Notes under the pieces: model-generated
What the model saw: only the letters and a program-made list of their open reading frames with translations
Told to the model about the DNA's origin: nothing
The model's database searches: none
NCBI RefSeq assembly: GCF_020283565.1
Contig: NC_060059.1
Location: forward strand, 30,081,838 to 30,145,837
DNA length: 64,000 nt
Direction of reading: 5' to 3'
Source of the DNA: Trifolium pratense
Lineage: Eukaryota > Streptophyta > Magnoliopsida > Fabales > Fabaceae
Program-made: the position numbers and the translations under genes
In this document: piece after piece, positions 22,611-32,943 of the stretch
How positions within the stretch are numbered: the stretch's first letter is position 1
Layout of the letters: each line of letters opens with the position of its first letter

Positions 22611-25600
22611 AGTTGTTTCTCATACAGCCTATCACTCAAAGAAGTATCATGAATCATTCATGGTATCTGGATAGTGGGTGTTCAAGGCACATGACTGGTA
22701 ACAAGCAACTGTTTTCCAAGCTAACCATGAAAGAAGGAGGTTCTGTTGGCTTTGGAGGAAATCAGAAAGGAAAGATAATAGGTACAGGTACAGTAGGTAA
22801 TTCCTCCCTATCTATTAATGATGTTTGGTTAGTCGATGGACTTAAACATAATCTATTGAGCATAAGTCAATTTTGCGACAATGGTTATGTAGTTGTCTTT
22901 AATAAGGAATCATGTACTGTATCTAAACAATCTGATAACTCCATTATATTCAAAGGTCTGAGAAAGAACAATGTTTATAAAATTAATCTTTCTGATTTGA
23001 ATGAACAAAAAGTGATGTGTCTTTTGACCTTGAGTGAAGAAAAATGGATCTGGCATAAGAGGTTAGGCCATGCTAACTGGAGGTTAATCTCTAAGCTTAG
23101 TAAGCTTGACCTTGTCAGAGGTTTACCTAAAATTAAATATCACTCAAACACACTTTGTGGTTCATGTCAAAAAGGAAAGATTACAAAATCGTCTTTTAAA
23201 CCTAAGAACATTGTCTCTACCTCAAGACCATTGGAACTTCTTCACATTGATCTTTTTGGGCCAGTTAACACTGCTTCAATCAATGGAAAGAAGTATGGAT
23301 TAGTAATTGTTGATGATTACAGTAGATGGACTTGGGTAAAATTCCTAAGAACAAAAGATGAAGCTTATGATGAGTTTAGCATCTTCTGCAAACAAATTCA
23401 AAATGAAAAAGGCTACACTATTTTAAAAGTTAGAAGTGATCATGGTGGAGAATTTGAAAATGAACCTTTTGAAAACTTTTGTGAAAAATATGGCATTCTG
23501 CATGAATTCTCTTCTCCTAGAACTCCTCAACAAAATGGGGTTGTAGAAAGGAAGAATAGAACTCTGCAAGAAATGGCCAGAACCATGATGCATGAAACAA
23601 ATGTAGCAAAGTTTTTATGGGCAGAAGCTGTAAACACAGCATGTTATGTTCAAAATAGAATCTATATCAGATCTAAGTTGAACAAAACTGCTTATGAATT
23701 GTTCAAAGGAAGAAAGCCTGATATTTCTTATTTTCATCAGTTTGGATGTACATGTTACATCTTAAATAACAAAGTCCATCTAAAGAAATTTGATGCTAGA
23801 GGCTATAAGGGTATTTTTATAGGATACTCTGAACGCTCAAAAGCATACAGACTGTATATTTCTGAAACACATACTGTGGAAGAAAGTATGCATGTCAAAT
23901 TTGATGACAAAGAGCCTGACCAAGTGTCAGAGCTTGTGGAAGGTTTGTCTAGATTTCAGGTATCAGAGGATCAATATTCAGATATTCCTAACTACTCAGA
24001 ACATCCATTCTCTGAAGTACCTCTGAACACAATAGTTCCTACAGACTCTGAACAACCAAGAACTGAAGCATCTGCTGAACCTAATGTTGATGAGTCTGAA
24101 GATGATGAGCCCCCAAGAAATACTTTCAAATACAAGTCATCACATCCAGAGGAACTGATATTAGGCAACAAGGATAGTCCAAGGAAGACAAGATCTCAAC
24201 TGAGAAATGAGGAATCATTAGTTGGTCTTATTTCAATGATGGAACCTTCAAAGATTGATGAAGCTCTGAAGGATGATGCTTGGATTGTAGCAATGCAAGA
24301 AGAGCTGAATCAATTCCAAAGGAATGATGTATGGACTCTAGTGCCCAAACCTTCACACAAGAACATTATTGGAACAAAATGGGTATTCAGAAACAAGCTG
24401 AATGAACAAGGTGAAGTGGTAAGGAACAAGGCTAGATTGGTTGCACAAGGTTATAGTCAACAAGAGGGGATTGACTATACTGAAACCTTTGCACCAGTTG
24501 CTAGACTTGAAGCAATCAGGTTACTTCTATCTTATGCTGTTAATCATGGAATAACCTTGTATCAGATGGATGTTAAAAGTGCCTTCTTAAATGGTTTTAT
24601 TTCTGAAGAAGTGTATGTTAAGCAACCTCCTGGTTTTGAAGATGTCTCAAACCCAGACCATGTTTTTAAACTGAAGAAATCACTGTATGGTCTGAAACAA
24701 GCTCCAAGAGCTTGGTATGATAGACTCAGTAATTTCCTTCTTGAAAAAGGTTTTGAAAAAGGAAAGGTTGACTGCACACTCTTTAGAAAAACAACCAAAG
24801 AAGACATTTTAATCATTCAAATTTATGTTGATGATATTATTTTTGGTTCAACTAATGCTGCTTTGTGCAAGAATTTTTCTAAGATAATGCAGGATGAATT
24901 TGAAATGAGCATGATGGGAGAGTTGAAGTTCTTTCTTGGAATTCAAATCAATCAGAAGAAGGAAGGAACTTATGTTCATCAATCAAAATACACTAAAGAA
25001 CTTCTGAAGAAATTCAATCTAGATGACTGCAAGATAATGAATACTCCTATGCATCCAACTACCAACATGGGCAAGTCAGATGATGAAGGAAAGGTAGATC
25101 AAAAGGTCTACAGAGGTATGATTGGTTCCTTACTCTATCTGACAGCCTCTAGACCAGATATTTTATTCAGTGTTTGCTTATGTGCAAGATTCCAGTCAGA
25201 TCCCAGAGAATCTCATCTTACTGCTGTAAAGAGAATCTTTAGGTATCTGAAAGGAACAACTAATCTTGGACTTCTCTATAAGAAATCCAATGATTATGTG
25301 CTAAATGGATTCTGTGATGCTGACTATGCTGGAGATAAAATTGAAAGAAAATCCACAAGTGGCAATTGTCAATTTGTTGGTGAAAACCTTATCTCCTGGG
25401 CTAGTAAGAGACAAACTACTATAGCTTTGTCTACAGCAGAAGCAGAATACATTTCAGCAGCTAAGTGTTGCACACAACTACTCTGGCTAAAATATCAGTT
25501 AGAAGATTATCAGGTAAGCAGTAACAATATTCCTTTATATTGTGATAATACTGCAGCCATTCATTTATCTAAAAATCCTATCCTACACTCTAGAGCCAAA

Positions 25601-25771
25601 CATATTGAAATTAAACACCATTTTATCAGAGATTATGTTCAGAGAGGCATTATAGATATTAAGTTTGTTGATACTGAAAATCAATGGGCTGATATTTTTA
25701 CTAAAGCTTTATCTGTTGAAAGATTTGATTTTATAAAGAAACATCTGAACATGTTTTCAATCTCTGAATGA
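22607..25771 (+). CDS. pol: Sirevirus Pol polyprotein (PR, IN, RT, RNase H)
   Basis: Open from 22607 with no ATG at its head, so it needs recoding or joining with gag. Counting residues from the TTG codon at 22613, the protease D-S-G is at residue 20. A His/Cys zinc region around W-H-K-R-L-G-H precedes integrase with D213, D276 and E312, an exact D,D-35-E spacing. Reverse transcriptase has [11 protein letters not shown] and YVDD at residues 738-741. RNase H has [15 protein letters not shown] and CDNTAA. The domain order defines Ty1/copia. No internal stop is present, so enzymatic activity is plausible. Confidence 0.95.
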   Translation, partial: LKLFLIQPITQRSIMNHSWYLDSGCSRHMTGNKQLFSKLTMKEGGSVGFGGNQKGKIIGTGTVGNSSLSINDVWLVDGLKHNLLSISQFCDNGYVVVFNKESCTVSKQSDNSIIFKGLRKNNVYKINLSDLNEQKVMCLLTLSEEKWIWHKRLGHANWRLISKLSKLDLVRGLPKIKYHSNTLCGSCQKGKITKSSFKPKNIVSTSRPLELLHIDLFGPVNTASINGKKYGLVIVDDYSRWTWVKFLRTKDEAYDEFSIFCKQIQNEKGYTILKVRSDHGGEFENEPFENFCEKYGILHEFSSPRTPQQNGVVERKNRTLQEMARTMMHETNVAKFLWAEAVNTACYVQNRIYIRSKLNKTAYELFKGRKPDISYFHQFGCTCYILNNKVHLKKFDARGYKGIFIGYSERSKAYRLYISETHTVEESMHVKFDDKEPDQVSELVEGLSRFQVSEDQYSDIPNYSEHPFSEVPLNTIVPTDSEQPRTEASAEPNVDESEDDEPPRNTFKYKSSHPEELILGNKDSPRKTRSQLRNEESLVGLISMMEPSKIDEALKDDAWIVAMQEELNQFQRNDVWTLVPKPSHKNIIGTKWVFRNKLNEQGEVVRNKARLVAQGYSQQEGIDYTETFAPVARLEAIRLLLSYAVNHGITLYQMDVKSAFLNGFISEEVYVKQPPGFEDVSNPDHVFKLKKSLYGLKQAPRAWYDRLSNFLLEKGFEKGKVDCTLFRKTTKEDILIIQIYVDDIIFGSTNAALCKNFSKIMQDEFEMSMMGELKFFLGIQINQKKEGTYVHQSKYTKELLKKFNLDDCKIMNTPMHPTTNMGKSDDEGKVDQKVYRGMIGSLLYLTASRPDILFSVCLCARFQSDPRESHLTAVKRIFRYLKGTTNLGLLYKKSNDYVLNGFCDADYAGDKIERKSTSGNCQFVGENLISWASKRQTTIALSTAEAEYISAAKCCTQLLWLKYQLEDYQVSSNNIPLYCDNTAAIHLSKNPILHSRAKHIEIKHHFIRDYVQRGIIDIKFVDTENQWADIFTKALSVERFDFIKKHLNMFSISE

Positions 25772-26088
25772 AAATTTTGTTGGCAATTAAAGTGTAAGAG
25801 GTTATGTATATCAGAACTTATGATTCAGAACATCTGAAACACAAGCTCTGAAGTACTTAACTCTGATAGAGAATTTTAAATAACTCAGAGGCTCTGAACT
25901 ATTTAAGTGGGAAACGTTTAGTATTCACTGCTGAACTGTTGTCCATTAAAATAACAGTTACCGAGTAAATTTCTGCACGTGGTCTACGTGTGTCAGGTAG
26001 TGGGTGGTTAATGATGATTTTTGGTATTCAACTTTCTGTCAATTAGCGTAACTTCCCAAATTTGCTATTTTCGTGTTAACTGTGTGCA

Positions 26089-26222
26089 TTTAAATAAAAC
26101 TTACACAATACACTTGCACACTATTCACTCTCACAACCTACACTTTCATATTCTCTCTAAACTTCCAACAAACTTTCTTTCTCTCTCGTTAGTCTTTCCA
26201 AACCTTACCCTAATCTCCAACA
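26089..26222 (+). promoter_or_regulatory. Possible internal promoter/leader of the third ORF
   Basis: The 451 nt between pol and the third ORF end in a TATA-like TTTAAATAAAAC (26089) and a CT/CA-rich leader resembling a plant 5' UTR, with CCAACAATGGCTGG as start context. A spliced subgenomic RNA is the alternative. The sequence alone cannot decide. Confidence 0.35.
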
Positions 26223-28700
26223 ATGGCTGGTACTTCATCTTCTTCGTCAAAAAGGATTCCACCGTTTATTTTCAAGAACCTTCAGATTGTTGGGAACGAG
26301 ATGGAATTCCCAGAGTCTGAACTCACATTTCTGTCAGAAAAGATAGTTGATTTCGACGGTTTGAAAGCTAATGGTTTCGACGTTAAGCCGTACTTTATCA
26401 CTCAAGGTTGGGATAAGTACTTCGACATGCTTAACGGTCCTATCTACCCAGATTTGTTGAAGAAATTCTGGATGAAGGCAAAGGTGTTTGATAAGCATGA
26501 AGCTAAGAAGGAAGAGCTTGCTGCTATAGAAAGAGACCCTAGTCTGAAAGGTAAAACTAGGAAGGAAATGGGTTTGCTGGATTATACAGGTGTACAGATT
26601 AGGTCAAATATCTGTGGGATGAACATGGCACTCTCGCCTATTCATTTCAATGCTCTTCTTGGTCTGCCTAACTCTGGAATAGAGTTAGATGTGTTTGAAA
26701 AGGATACAAGATTCAGAGATGATCTTCTGCATCTCATATGCACAGACTTCTCCTTAAAAGGGAAAGTAAAGGGTTTGACTGATGAATGTCGAGTTCTTTT
26801 CAAGATCATCATAGCAGCTATCAGTCCAAGGGTTGGTGGGACTGATACAATCTCCTGGACGCATCGTCATCTGCTGTATTTCCTTCTGACAGGAAAGAAG
26901 GTAAATCTGGGAGATTACTTCTTTGAAAGGATTTGTGAAGCCATCTTTGCAAGTAAATCTCAGAGGAAAACTACTATAGTTTATCCTAGGTTGTTGTCAG
27001 ACCTTCTGCATCAAGGTCATGTTGTTCAGAACCTAAAGAAATTTCACCCAGAGCTTGTGGAGAAGAAGTTCACTCCTGAAATTCTTCATGCTAGTCTCCT
27101 TACTAAGATGCGCCTTATTGCATCTAAGCCTGTTGCACCTCCACAAGAGCTATCTGTTAGACCTGAAGATCGTATGTATGTAGAAGGCTACCCAGTTATA
27201 TCTGAAGCTGATGCTGAGCATGTGATTCAGGACTACTTAGAAGTGCTCAGACAAGAAGGTTTGGTTGTTGATAGAAGTATGGTTCCTCCAGCTCCTGTAA
27301 ACATGTATAAGCCTAAGAGGAAACCAAAGAGGAAAGCTGATTCTCAGGATGAGCAAGTTAAGCCAGATCTTCTTGCTCAGAAGAAGGTTAAGGTTGAGCA
27401 ATCTATGGCTGAACAGAGAACTAAGAGGAAGCATGAGGAAACTGCAACCAAGGCTGCTGAAGGAGCTTCCAAAAAGCCTATGGTTGTTGAAGTTGACAGT
27501 TCATCTGAGGAATCTGACTCTGAAGATGAAACTGAGTCTGATGAAGAGACAATTGCTGAAAGCCTTCGTAGAAGACCTGCTCCTATTTCCAAAGATAAAG
27601 GTAAGTCTACTAAGTATGTCTTTAATGAAAATGAGATTGGAATAGGTTACACCAAACCTCTCAGAACTATTTTACCAACCTCTGATAATCCAACCTCTGA
27701 TAACCCCCTATCTGAACTCGAAAAACATCTTAGTCCTGACCCTCTAAATAATCACCCTCCTTCTCATGAAACTCAACACAAATCTAGCTCACCTCCTAAA
27801 CCTACATCACCTCAACCTCAACCTCAACCTGACGTTCCACCATCTGAACCTCAACCAAATATTCCTGTCACTAAACCATCCTCTCCACATCCTGACCCAT
27901 CCCCTGAACATAAATCCCCTGAACATAAATCTCCTGAACCATCTCCAGAACATGTTCACCCTGAATCAACTTCTGACATTTCATCATCTGAACCAACCCC
28001 TGAACCCCATCCTAACCCAAGTGCTGAACATGTTTCTCCTGAGCGTATTCACACTTGTGCTCCCAAGCCTACTCCTGAAATACCTATTCTCTCTACCATT
28101 CCCAATCCTTCACCCTCATCATCCAACACTTTTAGTAATCTATCCACTCAATTTCATGAAGATTTGCTTAGATTATCTACTATAAAGGACAGGTTCTTAG
28201 TTTGTCCTTCTGATGTGGACCTCGAAGTTTCAAGCATTAAGGCAAGGCTTTGCAATGCTTTGGATGTTGCTGCTGCAAAGGTTAAGGCTGTTATTGGTAA
28301 GCGGGATCTGGAAGGTATAAGCTTCATGAGGGACAGTCTGGCTAGGGTTGAGTTGAAAAGGTTAACGCCATTCAATCATGAAGAGCATGAGCGTGCTAAG
28401 CTTGTCGCTATAGCTGCTGCTGTGAGGCGTATGTCTGAATTCAAAGATTGCTGGGTTGATTCTACTCTTTTGCAAAGTCTTGAGGATCAACGGATTGAGA
28501 ATGAACGTCTGAAAGAAGCTGCTGCTAGAGTTGCTGAGTTGGCAAATGAGCTACACAATGAAGATACCACAGGCGAGGATGTACTGAATGTGCTGAACCA
28601 GGATGATGTCCTGATGTTAGATTATCCAGAAGGAGGTGAACCCTCTGATAAAGGCAAGGCACCTTTGGTTGAAGAACCAGAACCTGTGATTGAAGATTAA
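26223..28700 (+). CDS. Envelope-position protein of the Sirevirus (truncated)
   Basis: 825 residues in the third ORF, where SIRE1-type elements carry their so-called envelope-like gene. Residues about 30-300 form a compact globular region like the putative plant transposon protein domain (assignment from memory). Then come a basic stretch (KPKRKPKRK), an acidic/serine region (about 420-450), a proline-rich stretch (about 500-620) and a helical, charged C-terminus. I see no signal peptide or convincing membrane segment, so envelope function is doubtful. TAA at 28698 is premature: the frame stays open to 28883. Confidence 0.8.
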   Translation: MAGTSSSSSKRIPPFIFKNLQIVGNEMEFPESELTFLSEKIVDFDGLKANGFDVKPYFITQGWDKYFDMLNGPIYPDLLKKFWMKAKVFDKHEAKKEELAAIERDPSLKGKTRKEMGLLDYTGVQIRSNICGMNMALSPIHFNALLGLPNSGIELDVFEKDTRFRDDLLHLICTDFSLKGKVKGLTDECRVLFKIIIAAISPRVGGTDTISWTHRHLLYFLLTGKKVNLGDYFFERICEAIFASKSQRKTTIVYPRLLSDLLHQGHVVQNLKKFHPELVEKKFTPEILHASLLTKMRLIASKPVAPPQELSVRPEDRMYVEGYPVISEADAEHVIQDYLEVLRQEGLVVDRSMVPPAPVNMYKPKRKPKRKADSQDEQVKPDLLAQKKVKVEQSMAEQRTKRKHEETATKAAEGASKKPMVVEVDSSSEESDSEDETESDEETIAESLRRRPAPISKDKGKSTKYVFNENEIGIGYTKPLRTILPTSDNPTSDNPLSELEKHLSPDPLNNHPPSHETQHKSSSPPKPTSPQPQPQPDVPPSEPQPNIPVTKPSSPHPDPSPEHKSPEHKSPEPSPEHVHPESTSDISSSEPTPEPHPNPSAEHVSPERIHTCAPKPTPEIPILSTIPNPSPSSSNTFSNLSTQFHEDLLRLSTIKDRFLVCPSDVDLEVSSIKARLCNALDVAAAKVKAVIGKRDLEGISFMRDSLARVELKRLTPFNHEEHERAKLVAIAAAVRRMSEFKDCWVDSTLLQSLEDQRIENERLKEAAARVAELANELHNEDTTGEDVLNVLNQDDVLMLDYPEGGEPSDKGKAPLVEEPEPVIED

Positions 28701-28883
28701 GCTCCTGTTATGGCGGGTCAGTTGCAAATATTTCAAGAAGCCCTGAGGGAACAGCAAGAAGGTTTAGAGCGTCAAAGAGCTGCTCAAGAGACATTGGAAA
28801 CCAAGGTGGATGGTTTAGTTTCCAATGTGGGATCTTTGAATGATAAATTCGACCAACTCTTAGCCTTTCTTAAGAAACCCTAG
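28701..28883 (+). pseudogene. In-frame tail beyond the premature stop
   Basis: Sixty more sense codons follow the TAA in the same frame before TAG at 28881-28883. They encode a glutamine/glutamate-rich helix with heptad-like leucines, which fits the end of the coiled coil begun upstream. One changed base would explain the TAA. Readthrough is possible but untested. Confidence 0.7.
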
Positions 28884-28896
28884 GATTCTATGCACC

Positions 28897-28916
28897 TTTT
28901 TTTTTTTTTTTTTTTT
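28897..28916. repeat. Poly(T) tract, poly(A) on the minus strand
   Basis: Twenty T residues. On the minus strand this is a poly(A) run 12 nt downstream of AATAAA (28929-28934), behind the antisense ORF. Confidence 0.9.
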
Positions 28917-29146
28917 AAGTTTTCTTTCTTTATTATCCTCTGAACAATTTTCTTTTAAGCTATGTTTGATTTTCTTGATTATGTGGTTTGTTATATGGTT
29001 TGTTTGTTTTGCTTGCGCTATTTTTTTTGTTTTGTTGTTAATTAAGACCATAGGAACACAAGATGCTTTTCAAAACAAAATTTTTATTAATGCTCTAACC
29101 ATGTTGAGTACATTGGTAAAAAGAAAAAGAAAAAGACAACCTAATC

Positions 29147-29455
29147 CTAATCAGATGGATAAAACTCAGAAGAAATCTCTGATTTCTCCTCAGCATCCTC
29201 TGATGATATTTCAATGGGATCTGGGTTTTGCTCTTGTTCTTCTTCTTCCTGTTCCTCTTCTGGAACATAGCTAGCCAAGAACTCAACATAGTCAGCATCA
29301 TCTTCATTCTCTTCAGCTTCAGAATCTGATGAGATGATTATTATCTCAGCATCTTGTGGTTTCTTGTTGTCTTTTTTATCCTTCTCTTCGTCTTCGCGTT
29401 TCTCTTCGTTTTTCTTTCTCTTAAACTCTGCGATGCTTAAACTAAATCTTTTCAT
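29147..29455 (-). CDS. Antisense acidic ORF in the Sirevirus 3' region
   Basis: 102 codons from the first ATG (29455); the frame is also open upstream. The product starts MKRFSLSIAEFKRKK (basic), continues as an E/D/K-rich stretch, then I-I-I-I-S-S-D-S-E and a long acidic C-terminus. I recognise no family. A minus-strand TATA-like TATAAAAA lies at 29526-29533, about 70 nt upstream. AATAAA and a 20-nt poly(A) follow the stop by about 210-230 nt. The layout is that of a complete small transcription unit convergent with the third ORF. Low complexity tempers confidence. Confidence 0.5.
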   Translation of the reverse strand: MKRFSLSIAEFKRKKNEEKREDEEKDKKDNKKPQDAEIIIISSDSEAEENEDDADYVEFLASYVPEEEQEEEEQEQNPDPIEISSEDAEEKSEISSEFYPSD

Positions 29456-29525
29456 TATTCCTACCTTCTCTTGCTTCACTTGCTTATTCTTGTTTTTACG
29501 AAGAAGGAATGTTAACTCTTTTCCC

Positions 29526-29533
29526 TTTTTATA
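29526..29533 (-). promoter_or_regulatory. TATA-like box of the antisense ORF
   Basis: Minus strand reads GGTTTTATAAAAAGGG, a good plant TATA context, about 70 nt before the first ATG. Confidence 0.4.
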
Positions 29534-29647
29534 AAACCTTGAGCGCGTTGGTTTTCGTTTTTGACATTAATTCACCTTTGTAACAACCTCTCTTCTTTCT
29601 TTGACTGTCTTGGTTTTATCAAATTTTTTTTCCTTTTTGATAATGAC

Positions 29648-30095
29648 AAAAGGGGGAGTAGTTACGCATTAATTGATAAGTTCCAAAACTGAAACCACGC
29701 CTTTTATCTCGCTTTTATCTGTTATGATTAAAAGTTGTTACGTTTAAGTGGTTTTACGTATTTCAAGGTGGAGACTAAGTTAGTTGAAACTAAAATAAAT
29801 TTCATAAGTAAGGATAAGTTAAGAGTGCAATTTTAACTTAGCCTTATGAGACTTAGGGGGAGAGCTTGCAAACCTCTCACTCTGAAGAAAGATATGAAAC
29901 TTATTTTATTTCAAAATTATCTTAATCTTATACTAAATTAAAATATCATGGATAAAACATAAAGTTCAGACTTTATGAAGTATCAATCTTAGGGGGAGCT
30001 TGCAAACCTCATAAACCTAAGAGAAACATGATAAGTTAATTTAACAACAATTGTCAATTAATACTTATGTTTGTCATCATCAAAAAGGGGGAGAT
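29648..30095 (+). promoter_or_regulatory. Multiple polypurine tracts
   Basis: AGGGGGAG occurs four times: 29651, 29855, 29991 and, as AAAAAGGGGGAGAT, at 30082-30095 directly before the 3' LTR. The second and third are followed by GCTTGCAAACCTC. Only the last is placed to prime plus-strand DNA at the LTR. Repeated polypurine tracts are a reported Sirevirus hallmark. Confidence 0.8.
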
Positions 30096-31205
30096 TGTTG
30101 GAACAAAATTGATTTAAGAATGTTTGCCCCTAAATCTATAAAGGTTTTGATGATAACAAAGTATTAATTAACAATTGGAAGGACTAAAAATTTATTTATA
30201 AGCTCTGAGTGAAGTTCAGAGGATGTGAATTCAGAAGTTCACAAGCGCTCAGAAGATGTTAGACTTCAGAAGTTACAACATTCAGAGGATGAAGACTTCA
30301 GAACTTCTTGTCTGTCTACAAGCTTCATCAACCTCTGAAGATCTCTTTGAAAGCTGTAAAGATTCCCTTTGCTAGTCAACTCTTCTACCAATGGAGAAAA
30401 GGACCTTTCAAGCCTGATCAGTTCAGCTACCTCTGTTTTGTCTGTCCTAACCTGAGAACGTGGGTCTTCAGTTTTGTTAGCTGAATAAGGAAAGTCTTCT
30501 CTGCAGTAGTCAAAGTAACTGAAACTCTTTCTTAGTTTTGGATACAACCAAACTGCATCAAGACAGACTGCTTGAAGACAAAAGATTATCAACTCCAACG
30601 GTTCCTTTTGCAACGACTCTTTTCTAGTGGTATATATACTAGAAGATTCAGCTACATCATATAGACAATTATCAAGATTTGAACGTGCGCTGAACAAACT
30701 CTGAACTCTGTGTTATACAAGCTCTGAACCTCTGTCAAGTGTTTTTGCACTTTAGCCAAATACTCTGTACTACTTTGTATTTGCTCACTTTAGGTTCATC
30801 TAAGAGCATTTGTATATTTTTTATATACTTTACTATTTACTTGAGGAAACTTAAGCTTGTGTGCTTAAGTGTGAAACTTAAGCTTGTGTGCTTAAGTGTG
30901 AAGTCTTAAGCTTGTGTGCTTAAGCATTGTTGAGAAGTCTCTTGCTTGTGTGCTTGAGCAGGTGTAATCTTGTGTGATTATAGTGAACTCCCTTGGAAGT
31001 GCAAGGGGACTGGACTACTCTCGTTTTGTGAGAGGAACCAGTATAAATTGCTTGTGTGTTCTCTCTCTCTCTCTCTCTCTTTATCTTGTTATTTATTGTG
31101 TTACTTTTCCGCTGCTAACGTAGTTGAGTTAAGAACTAAAAAAAGTTTTAACTTAGCTAAAACACAATTCAACCCCCCCCCCCTTCTTGTGTTTTCACAC
31201 CTTCA
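30096..31205 (+). mobile_element. Sirevirus 3' LTR
   Basis: TGTTGGAAC...CACCTTCA, 1110 bp, followed by the target copy ATTAT (31206-31210). It lacks 24 bp present in the 5' LTR (around 30196), has one fewer CT unit, and has 11 rather than 9 C in the C run. An ORF (30970-31488) reads from the LTR through the junction into the MADS fragment. Transcripts starting in this LTR would enter the palindrome at 31342. Confidence 0.95.
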
Positions 31206-31314
31206 ATTATGGGTAGACAACAGGCTGGATTGCATGGTTTCAAGCCCAAAAGCTCCACATGGGTTGGACACTAATTGCCATATCATTTATCTCAGTCTTC
31301 TCTGCTGGTGCATT

Positions 31315-31702
31315 CTTTGTGGGATTGAAGCATGTGCAATAATCTATGATCAAAATAATCCTCAAGCAGAAGTTTGGCCATCAAATTCAGGAGTCAAAAG
31401 TGTGTTATCTAGGTTTAGGAGTTTGTCTGAACTTGAAAGAAACAAAAAGATGTTGGATCAAGAGACCTTCTTAAGGGAAGGTGTATAGAAAGGTCGTGAT
31501 CAATTGAAGAAAAAAAACGAAGGAAAATATGGGGAAGGAAATAGCCAATATAATTGATCATTACATTCATAATTGAGAATTTAGTAGCAATTTAATGAGC
31601 AAAGATGATCTCAATGTTTTTTCATCTTTCATTGGTGAGAATTATCCGAAGGAAATTGATCGAAAGATGAAAGGAATGCAAATTGAAACCCAAGATCCTT
31701 AG
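31315..31702 (+). pseudogene. AGL80-like MADS fragment, unit 1 plus arm
   Basis: Starts at the end of the MADS domain (LCGIEACAIIY) and reads AEVWPSNSG, VLSRFRS and LDQETFLREGV, then stops at GTATAG where 2 bases are missing relative to the minus-arm copy. Homology resumes out of frame up to TAG. The N-terminal DNA-binding half is missing. The whole stretch from ATCTATGATC (31342) is mirrored at 31941-32489. Confidence 0.8.
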
Positions 31703-32489
31703 GATCGTATGAGGTGTCAAGTTAATGAAGTTAAAAGATTTTTTGTTGGGAGGCAACCCAATTTTTAGTCCTTTGATGCTTACTATTTGAGTCAAAAAAT
31801 AATGTTTACAATTTTCGAAAGAGTCATGGATATATGAATAAAATGGAATTTTACTTCTATTAGTTGTTCGTTAATAATTATAGGATAATTACTTCTATTT
31901 AGCGGAGCACCTTGTTACATGTTTTCATTTCATTCATACGTAATTATCCTATAATTATTAACCAACAACTAATAGAAGTAAAATTTCATTTTATTCATAC
32001 ATCAATGAAACTTTCGAAAATAATAAACGGTATTTTTTTATTCAAATAGTAAACATCAAAGGACTAAAAAATTGGGTTTCCTCCCAACAAGTGTTCTTTT
32101 AACTTCATTAGCTTGACATCTCATACGATCCTAAGGATCTTGGGCTTCAATTTGCATTTCTTTCATCTTTCGATCAATTTCCTTCGGATAATTCTCTTCA
32201 ATGAAAGATGAAAAAGCATTGAGATCATCATTGCTCATTAAATTACTACTAAATTCTCAATTATTAATGTAATGATAAATTATATTGGCTATTTCCTTCC
32301 CCCTATTTTCCTCCTTTTTTTCTTCAATTGAAAACAGCCTTTCTCTACACTTACCCTTAAGAAGGCTTCTTGATCCACCATATTTTTGCTTCATTCAAAT
32401 TCAGGTAAACTCCTGAACCTAGATAGCACACTTTTGACTCCTGAATTTGATGGCCAAACATCTGCTTGAGGATTGTTTTGATCATAGAT
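31342..32489. repeat. Palindrome P3, unit 1-2 (550-bp arms)
   Basis: Left arm 31342-31891, spacer 31892-31940 (49 bp), right arm 31941-32489. The arms are roughly 95% identical by eye. The outer ends are ATCTATGATCAAAA facing TTTTGATCATAGAT. Both arms carry the MADS fragment, so a transcript through it would form a long hairpin of MADS sequence. Confidence 0.9.
32131..32489 (-). pseudogene. AGL80-like MADS fragment, unit 2 minus arm
   Basis: Mirror copy of the post-MADS-domain region, ending IEAQDP-TAG at 32131. A 1-base change in the T run near 32330 (TTTTTTTCTTC) relative to 36410 breaks the frame that is open in unit 4. Confidence 0.75.
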
Positions 32490-32943
32490 TACGCTTGTTT
32501 TGATCTAGATCTTCGTAATGCCCCCAAGGTTACGCTTGTTTTATGGAAAGCTCGTTTGATAAGTTGGTTGAAGGCAAACATAGACGAATATGTCATGGGC
32601 ACGCCGGCTACAGCTGCTTGTGGAGGTTTGTTCCATGATTATATGTCTAATTCGTGTGGACCTTTTGCTAAGAATTTTGGACAGGTTTCAGTTCTATTTG
32701 TTGAAATCTTCGCGATCATAATAGCCATGGAAATTGCTAGTTGTCGTGGTTGAAACTATTTATGGATTGAGAGTGATTCTATAACATCACTTAGTGCGTT
32801 TAAATTACCAAACATCATACCATGGTGTCTCCGTAACTGTTGGTGTAATTGTTTGATGTTTGGTCTTTAGATTACTCGACGGCATATCTTCCGCGAATGT
32901 AATCATTCTGCCGATAAGTTAGCGAATCACTAACTATGGTTGA
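32466..32943 (+). pseudogene. LINE RNase H fragment, unit 2
   Basis: Like the unit 1 fragment and with the same TGG-to-TGA stop (CGTGGTTGAAAC). VEIFAI keeps the catalytic Glu that the unit 1 copy has changed (VQIFAI). Confidence 0.75.

Larger units (their letters stand above)
20146..30095 (+). mobile_element. Sirevirus (Ty1/copia, SIRE1/Maximus-like) internal region
   Basis: A complete internal region of 9950 bp: primer site, gag, pol with domain order PR-IN-RT-RNase H (Ty1/copia), a third ORF in envelope position, an antisense ORF, and a final polypurine tract before the 3' LTR. With the LTRs the element spans 19012-31205. It lies in a T-array unit whose empty site is seen at 33253-33257. 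Intact gag and pol suggest recent activity. Defects are the gag-pol frame break and one stop in the third ORF. Confidence 0.93.

Noticed and set aside
27237..28375. Several ORFs in other frames of the third Sirevirus gene
   Set aside because: Shadows of a proline/serine-rich coding region; no independent start or motif.
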